Shown here: one piece after another, positions 61,180-64,000 of the stretch
Layout: the number at the start of each line of letters is the position of its first letter
Position numbering within the stretch: position 1 is the first letter of the stretch
Source of the DNA: Methylorubrum sp. B1-46
GTDB taxonomy: Bacteria > Pseudomonadota > Alphaproteobacteria > Rhizobiales > Beijerinckiaceae
Assembly: GCF_021117295.1 (NCBI RefSeq)
Contig: NZ_CP088247.1
Location: forward strand, 3,239,001-3,303,000
Reading direction: 5' to 3'
Length of the DNA: 64,000 nt
Notes under the pieces: model-generated
Seen by the model: the letters and a program-made list of their open reading frames with translations, nothing else
Databases searched by the model: none
What the model was told of the DNA's origin: nothing
Position numbers and translations under genes: made by a program

Positions 61180-63381
61180 GTGACGGCCTGCTCGCGCTTC
61201 AGGAGGCTGAGCATCCCGGACGCAACGACTTCGCCCGCGCGTTCGCGCCCGGGTGCCCTGGTGCGCCTCGTCGCGGCCACCGTGCTGCTGCCGCTCGCGC
61301 TCCTGCTGCTTGGCCTGTGGGAGGTTCAGCGCGGCGCCGACGATCACGCCGCGTTCGAGGCCCAACGGCAGCGGCTGGCCGCTCTCGTGACGGAGATGGA
61401 GGCGCGGGCGCCGCGAGACGGGCGCTTCGATCCCCGCCTGCAATTCCGCTACGAGGGCCGGAACTACGCCGGACCGCTTGCCGTGGACAAAGCGCGCGAG
61501 GCCCGCGACGAGGCCGGATTCCTCGCCACGTTGATGGATTGGCGCCGCGTCCTGCCGCCGGTCGTCGTCGCGGGCGGGGCGGCGGCCGCCGCGCTCTCGC
61601 TTCTCGTGCTGCTCGCCGGTGCGGTCCTCGGGCGCCTCGGCCGTGCGTCGCGCGATGCCCTGGTGCGTGGCTTCTCGCTGATGCGTCGGCTCCTGCCCGC
61701 GACGCTCTCGCTCCAGATCCTGGCTGCGACGGCGAGCTTCACCGCCGCCGTGACCTTCGAGGCGGCGGCCCTTCTCCAGGGCGGCTTCGACGGCGGTGCG
61801 CTGAAGCTCCTGGCGATCGCCGTCGTCGCGGTCGGCGCCGTGGTTGTCGTGGCCGGCAGCACGGTGCTCGGCTTGCGCCGGGCGCTCGGCGCCTTCGAGC
61901 CCGATCCGCTGCCGATCATCGGCCGGACGGTCACGCCCGCGGAGGCACCCGGCCTGTGGCGCCTCGTCGAGGGACTCGCCGCGCGGCTCGGAGCGCTGAA
62001 GCCCGAGGCGGTGGTGGTCGGGCTTACCGAGGGGTTCTTCGTCAGCGCCGGGCCGGCCATTCTGGAACCCGGCGGGGCGCGGGTCACCGGCCGCATCCTC
62101 TACCTGCCGCTGCCCTATCTCGCCCTGATGCGCGGCGACGAGGTGGCGGCGATCATCGGCCACGAACTCGCTCACTATGCCGGGGGCGACACCACCTACA
62201 GCCAGCGCTTCCTGCCGATCTATGCCGGCGTCGAGCGCTCCCTCGATGCGGTCGCCGAAGGCCACCAGGGCTCGCTCGGGCTGCTCGGGCCGTCGCTGCG
62301 CCTCGGCGTCTTCGTGATGGAGCGCTTCCACCTCGCCGTGCGCCACTGGAGCCGGACGCGCGAATTCGCGGCCGACGCGGCGGGGGCGGGCGCGACCTCG
62401 GTCGATGCCTCAGCGCGGGCCCTGCTGCGCACCGGCGCGGTGGGGCCGCGTATCGCCGAGACCCTTCATGCCGCGGCGAACGCGCCGGATGCGGCGCCGC
62501 CCGACCTCGTGGCCGCCGCCCTCGACCGCGCGATCCAGGCCGGGGTCGACGACCCGGCGGCGCATTGGCAGGAGGAGCAGGCCCACCCGACCGACACCCA
62601 CCCGCCCACCCGCGAGCGCGTTGCCGCCCTCGGGCGCAGCATCGACGCGGATCTCCTGTCCGCGGCCGGTGCCGTGCCGCCGCCCCACGCTCTCGGGCAG
62701 CTCGCCGCCTATTTCGCCGACCCGGCCGGGCTCAGCCGAACCGCGACCGACGACTTCCTCGGCGCGCTGCGGGCGCAGGACGCGGCCTACCGCGCCCATC
62801 TCGAGGCGACGGCGGCGGAGGTCGGCACCGAGGAGCGGGTGCTGCGCGCGAATTACCGTCCGCGCGGGATCGCGCTGACGGTGGGCGGCAGCCTCTTCGC
62901 CGTCATCGCGCTCGCGATCGCCGTGTTCGGCGTGCCGGGAATTTCGCCGAAGGACAACGGCGTCGTCCTCGCGACGGCCCTCGGCCTCGGTGCGCTCCTG
63001 GGCGGAGCCGGCGCGCTCATCCTGCGCCGGGGCGAACCCGTGACGCTGACCCTCAGCCCCGAGGGGCTGAAGGCGCCGGGGCTCGACCGGACGATTTCGT
63101 GGGATTCCATCGCCGACCTCGACATGACGTTCAACCAGACCGGCATCCTCACGCGCCTGCTGCTGCCGCCCGAGGCGGACTGGCCGCAGCGTCTGCCCGG
63201 CCGACACGGGACCAAGCTCGACCCGAAGCGCCGCATCATCACACTCGCGATCGGCCTGCCGCGCGGGATGAAGCCGCAGGACTTCGCCGACCTGATCGGC
63301 CGCTACCAGATGGCGGCGCAGGCTCGGCGCCTCCTCGCCGAGAGCGCACGGACATCACCTTCCGAACCACAGCCAGCCTGA
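61180..63381 (+). CDS. M48-family membrane metallopeptidase
   Basis: A 733-residue protein. The zinc motif HExxH is in AAIIGHELAHYAGGDTTYSQ, with a downstream acidic REFAADAAGAG supplying the third ligand. Membrane helices lie at about residues 28-45 (LVRLVAATVLLPLALLLLGL), 120-145, 180-215 and two near the C-terminal third (FAVIALAIAVFGVPGIS, VVLATALGLGALLGGAGAL), followed by a PH-like soluble tail (PVTLTLSPEGLKAPGLDRTI). Members act in membrane-protein quality control. The start is GTG 61180; later starts are possible. Confidence 0.88.
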   Translation: MTACSRFRRLSIPDATTSPARSRPGALVRLVAATVLLPLALLLLGLWEVQRGADDHAAFEAQRQRLAALVTEMEARAPRDGRFDPRLQFRYEGRNYAGPLAVDKAREARDEAGFLATLMDWRRVLPPVVVAGGAAAAALSLLVLLAGAVLGRLGRASRDALVRGFSLMRRLLPATLSLQILAATASFTAAVTFEAAALLQGGFDGGALKLLAIAVVAVGAVVVVAGSTVLGLRRALGAFEPDPLPIIGRTVTPAEAPGLWRLVEGLAARLGALKPEAVVVGLTEGFFVSAGPAILEPGGARVTGRILYLPLPYLALMRGDEVAAIIGHELAHYAGGDTTYSQRFLPIYAGVERSLDAVAEGHQGSLGLLGPSLRLGVFVMERFHLAVRHWSRTREFAADAAGAGATSVDASARALLRTGAVGPRIAETLHAAANAPDAAPPDLVAAALDRAIQAGVDDPAAHWQEEQAHPTDTHPPTRERVAALGRSIDADLLSAAGAVPPPHALGQLAAYFADPAGLSRTATDDFLGALRAQDAAYRAHLEATAAEVGTEERVLRANYRPRGIALTVGGSLFAVIALAIAVFGVPGISPKDNGVVLATALGLGALLGGAGALILRRGEPVTLTLSPEGLKAPGLDRTISWDSIADLDMTFNQTGILTRLLLPPEADWPQRLPGRHGTKLDPKRRIITLAIGLPRGMKPQDFADLIGRYQMAAQARRLLAESARTSPSEPQPA

Positions 63382-63387
63382 GGCCGC

Positions 63388-63915
63388 ATGACCGCATCTC
63401 CCGAGCGCGCTCACCCCGTCGAGAGGGCCGAGCCCCTGCGCCTGCCGCCCCAACGCCACGGCTGGATGGCGACCTTCTGGGTCCTGTTCGGCGTCGTGGC
63501 GCTCGGGGCCATGCTCGCGGCCTGCGCCATCTACACGGCGCCGGCCCTGATCTCGGACTGGCAGGTCCGCGAGACGGCCGTGCCGGTGGCGGAAGCCCGG
63601 ATCAGCGACGGCAAATGCAGCTCCAAGATCGCGATCCACATCTGCGACCTGACCCTGACCCTGCGCCGGCCCACCGGCACCGTCACGCGCCGGGTGAACT
63701 ACGTGTTCGCCGGCCTGCACGTCGGCGATTTCAGCGCCGGGCCGATGGCCGATCCGGCGCGCCCGGATCTCATCACCACCGATCTCGGCCTCGAGCGGCT
63801 GTGGAACCGTACGATCACCCTCGTGGTGATCATGGGCGCACTTGCGGCAGCCATCTTCGGGGCGCTCCTCTCGCTGGTGCGTAACCGGCGCGCTGCCTCC
63901 GGTGCGGCCGGGTGA
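63388..63915 (+). CDS. Two-helix membrane protein, partner of the M48 peptidase
   Basis: A 175-residue protein with membrane helices at about residues 28-52 (FWVLFGVVALGAMLAACAIY) and 143-165 (TLVVIMGALAAAIFGALLSL) around a periplasmic loop containing ISDGKCSSKIAIHICDLTLT, a Cys pair likely to be disulfide-linked. It starts 6 bases after the peptidase stop, so the two form an operon. No known family is recognised. Confidence 0.75.
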   Translation: MTASPERAHPVERAEPLRLPPQRHGWMATFWVLFGVVALGAMLAACAIYTAPALISDWQVRETAVPVAEARISDGKCSSKIAIHICDLTLTLRRPTGTVTRRVNYVFAGLHVGDFSAGPMADPARPDLITTDLGLERLWNRTITLVVIMGALAAAIFGALLSLVRNRRAASGAAG

Positions 63916-63933
63916 CGGACGATCCCGGCCGGA

Positions 63934-64000
63934 TTAGTCCGCATGCGCGGCCGCATCGAGCGCCCGCCGCACCGCCGGATCGCGGCCGTATCGCTGCCGC
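63934..64000 (-). CDS. 3' end of a minus-strand gene, cut by the window edge
   Basis: Read on the minus strand from the edge, one frame gives RQRYGRDPAVRRALDAAAHA and then Asp before a TAA at 63934-63936, a coding-like C-terminus that converges on the M48 operon. Only about 21 residues are visible, so the product cannot be named. Confidence 0.45.
   Translation of the reverse strand, partial: RQRYGRDPAVRRALDAAAHAD

Noticed and set aside
60828..63884. A 1018-codon plus-strand frame overlapping the M48 peptidase
   Set aside because: It is the peptidase region in another frame, with arginine-rich low-complexity sequence; the M48 motifs are in the frame starting at 61180.

Overview
The window is high-GC DNA from an alphaproteobacterium, most likely a pink-pigmented methylotroph of the Methylobacterium/Methylorubrum group. 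The basis is the carotenoid crtI-crtB pair, a urease cluster with fused gamma/beta subunits, the Caulobacter-type flagellar regulator FliX next to flgI, MotE, a GcrA-like protein, an alphaproteobacterial DksA and GFA-fold proteins. The genus is an inference from gene content; no rRNA or marker comparison was possible.

Layout. 1-2168: end of crtI and all of crtB (+). 2226-8903: urease cluster on the minus strand, read ureD, ureAB (fused), DUF1003 membrane protein, ureC, DUF29 protein, ureE, ureF, ureG. 9063-13122: a RutF-like flavin reductase, an 8-oxoguanine deaminase-like amidohydrolase, small exported proteins and an orphan GcrA-like protein. 13689-16323: UDP-glucuronate epimerase and UDP-glucose dehydrogenase (sugar nucleotides for envelope polysaccharide). 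16344-18525: a VanZ-like protein, a two-gene microprotein operon and small unknowns. 18772-22521: threonine deaminase, a double-PilZ protein, SlyX, a miniature porin-like protein and DksA. 22786-25180: an MBOAT/SGNH pair for polysaccharide O-acylation. 25912-36336: a flagellar block in which fliX is divergent from flgI-flgJ-flgN, and flgF-flgG-flgA-flgH is divergent from fliL-fliM-DUF6468-motE. 36340-40030: glutathione peroxidase, IalB-like protein, lytic transglycosylase, flavodoxin-fold oxidoreductase and GFA protein. 40190-45059: dctA divergent from dctB-dctD (C4-dicarboxylate uptake). 45073-49280: a diguanylate cyclase and a GAF-PAS-GGDEF-EAL gene broken by one missing base. 49633-55020: gatB, a methyltransferase, a CDF metal exporter, two small unknowns and an aromatic-ring hydroxylase. 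55113-58176: queA, a nucleotidyltransferase and tgt in overlapping frames. 58205-64000: a Cys-rich exported protein, a second SGNH-like membrane protein, tRNA-Lys(UUU), a gene-poor stretch, an M48 peptidase with a membrane partner, and the end of a further minus-strand gene.

Regulation seen in the sequence. Three good sigma-54 (-24/-12) promoters precede flgI, flgF and dctA. The two flagellar ones each have a 19-bp palindrome of the same design about 95-110 bp upstream, which fits enhancer-type control by an FlbD-like activator linked to FliX. The dctA promoter has two DctD-like upstream sites overlapping the start of dctB, and DctD carries the GAFTGA motif needed for sigma-54 activation. A family of small hairpins with a conserved 11-nt loop but different, base-compensated stems occurs at four intergenic places.

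The clearest unusual items are the covarying hairpin family, the sigma-54 flagellar modules, a Tgt that has lost its zinc ligands and shares an operon with an aminoglycoside-adenylyltransferase-like protein, a DUF1003 membrane protein translationally coupled between the urease structural genes, a 26-residue membrane microprotein, and the frameshifted c-di-GMP enzyme. No insertion sequence, prophage, CRISPR array or rRNA gene was seen.
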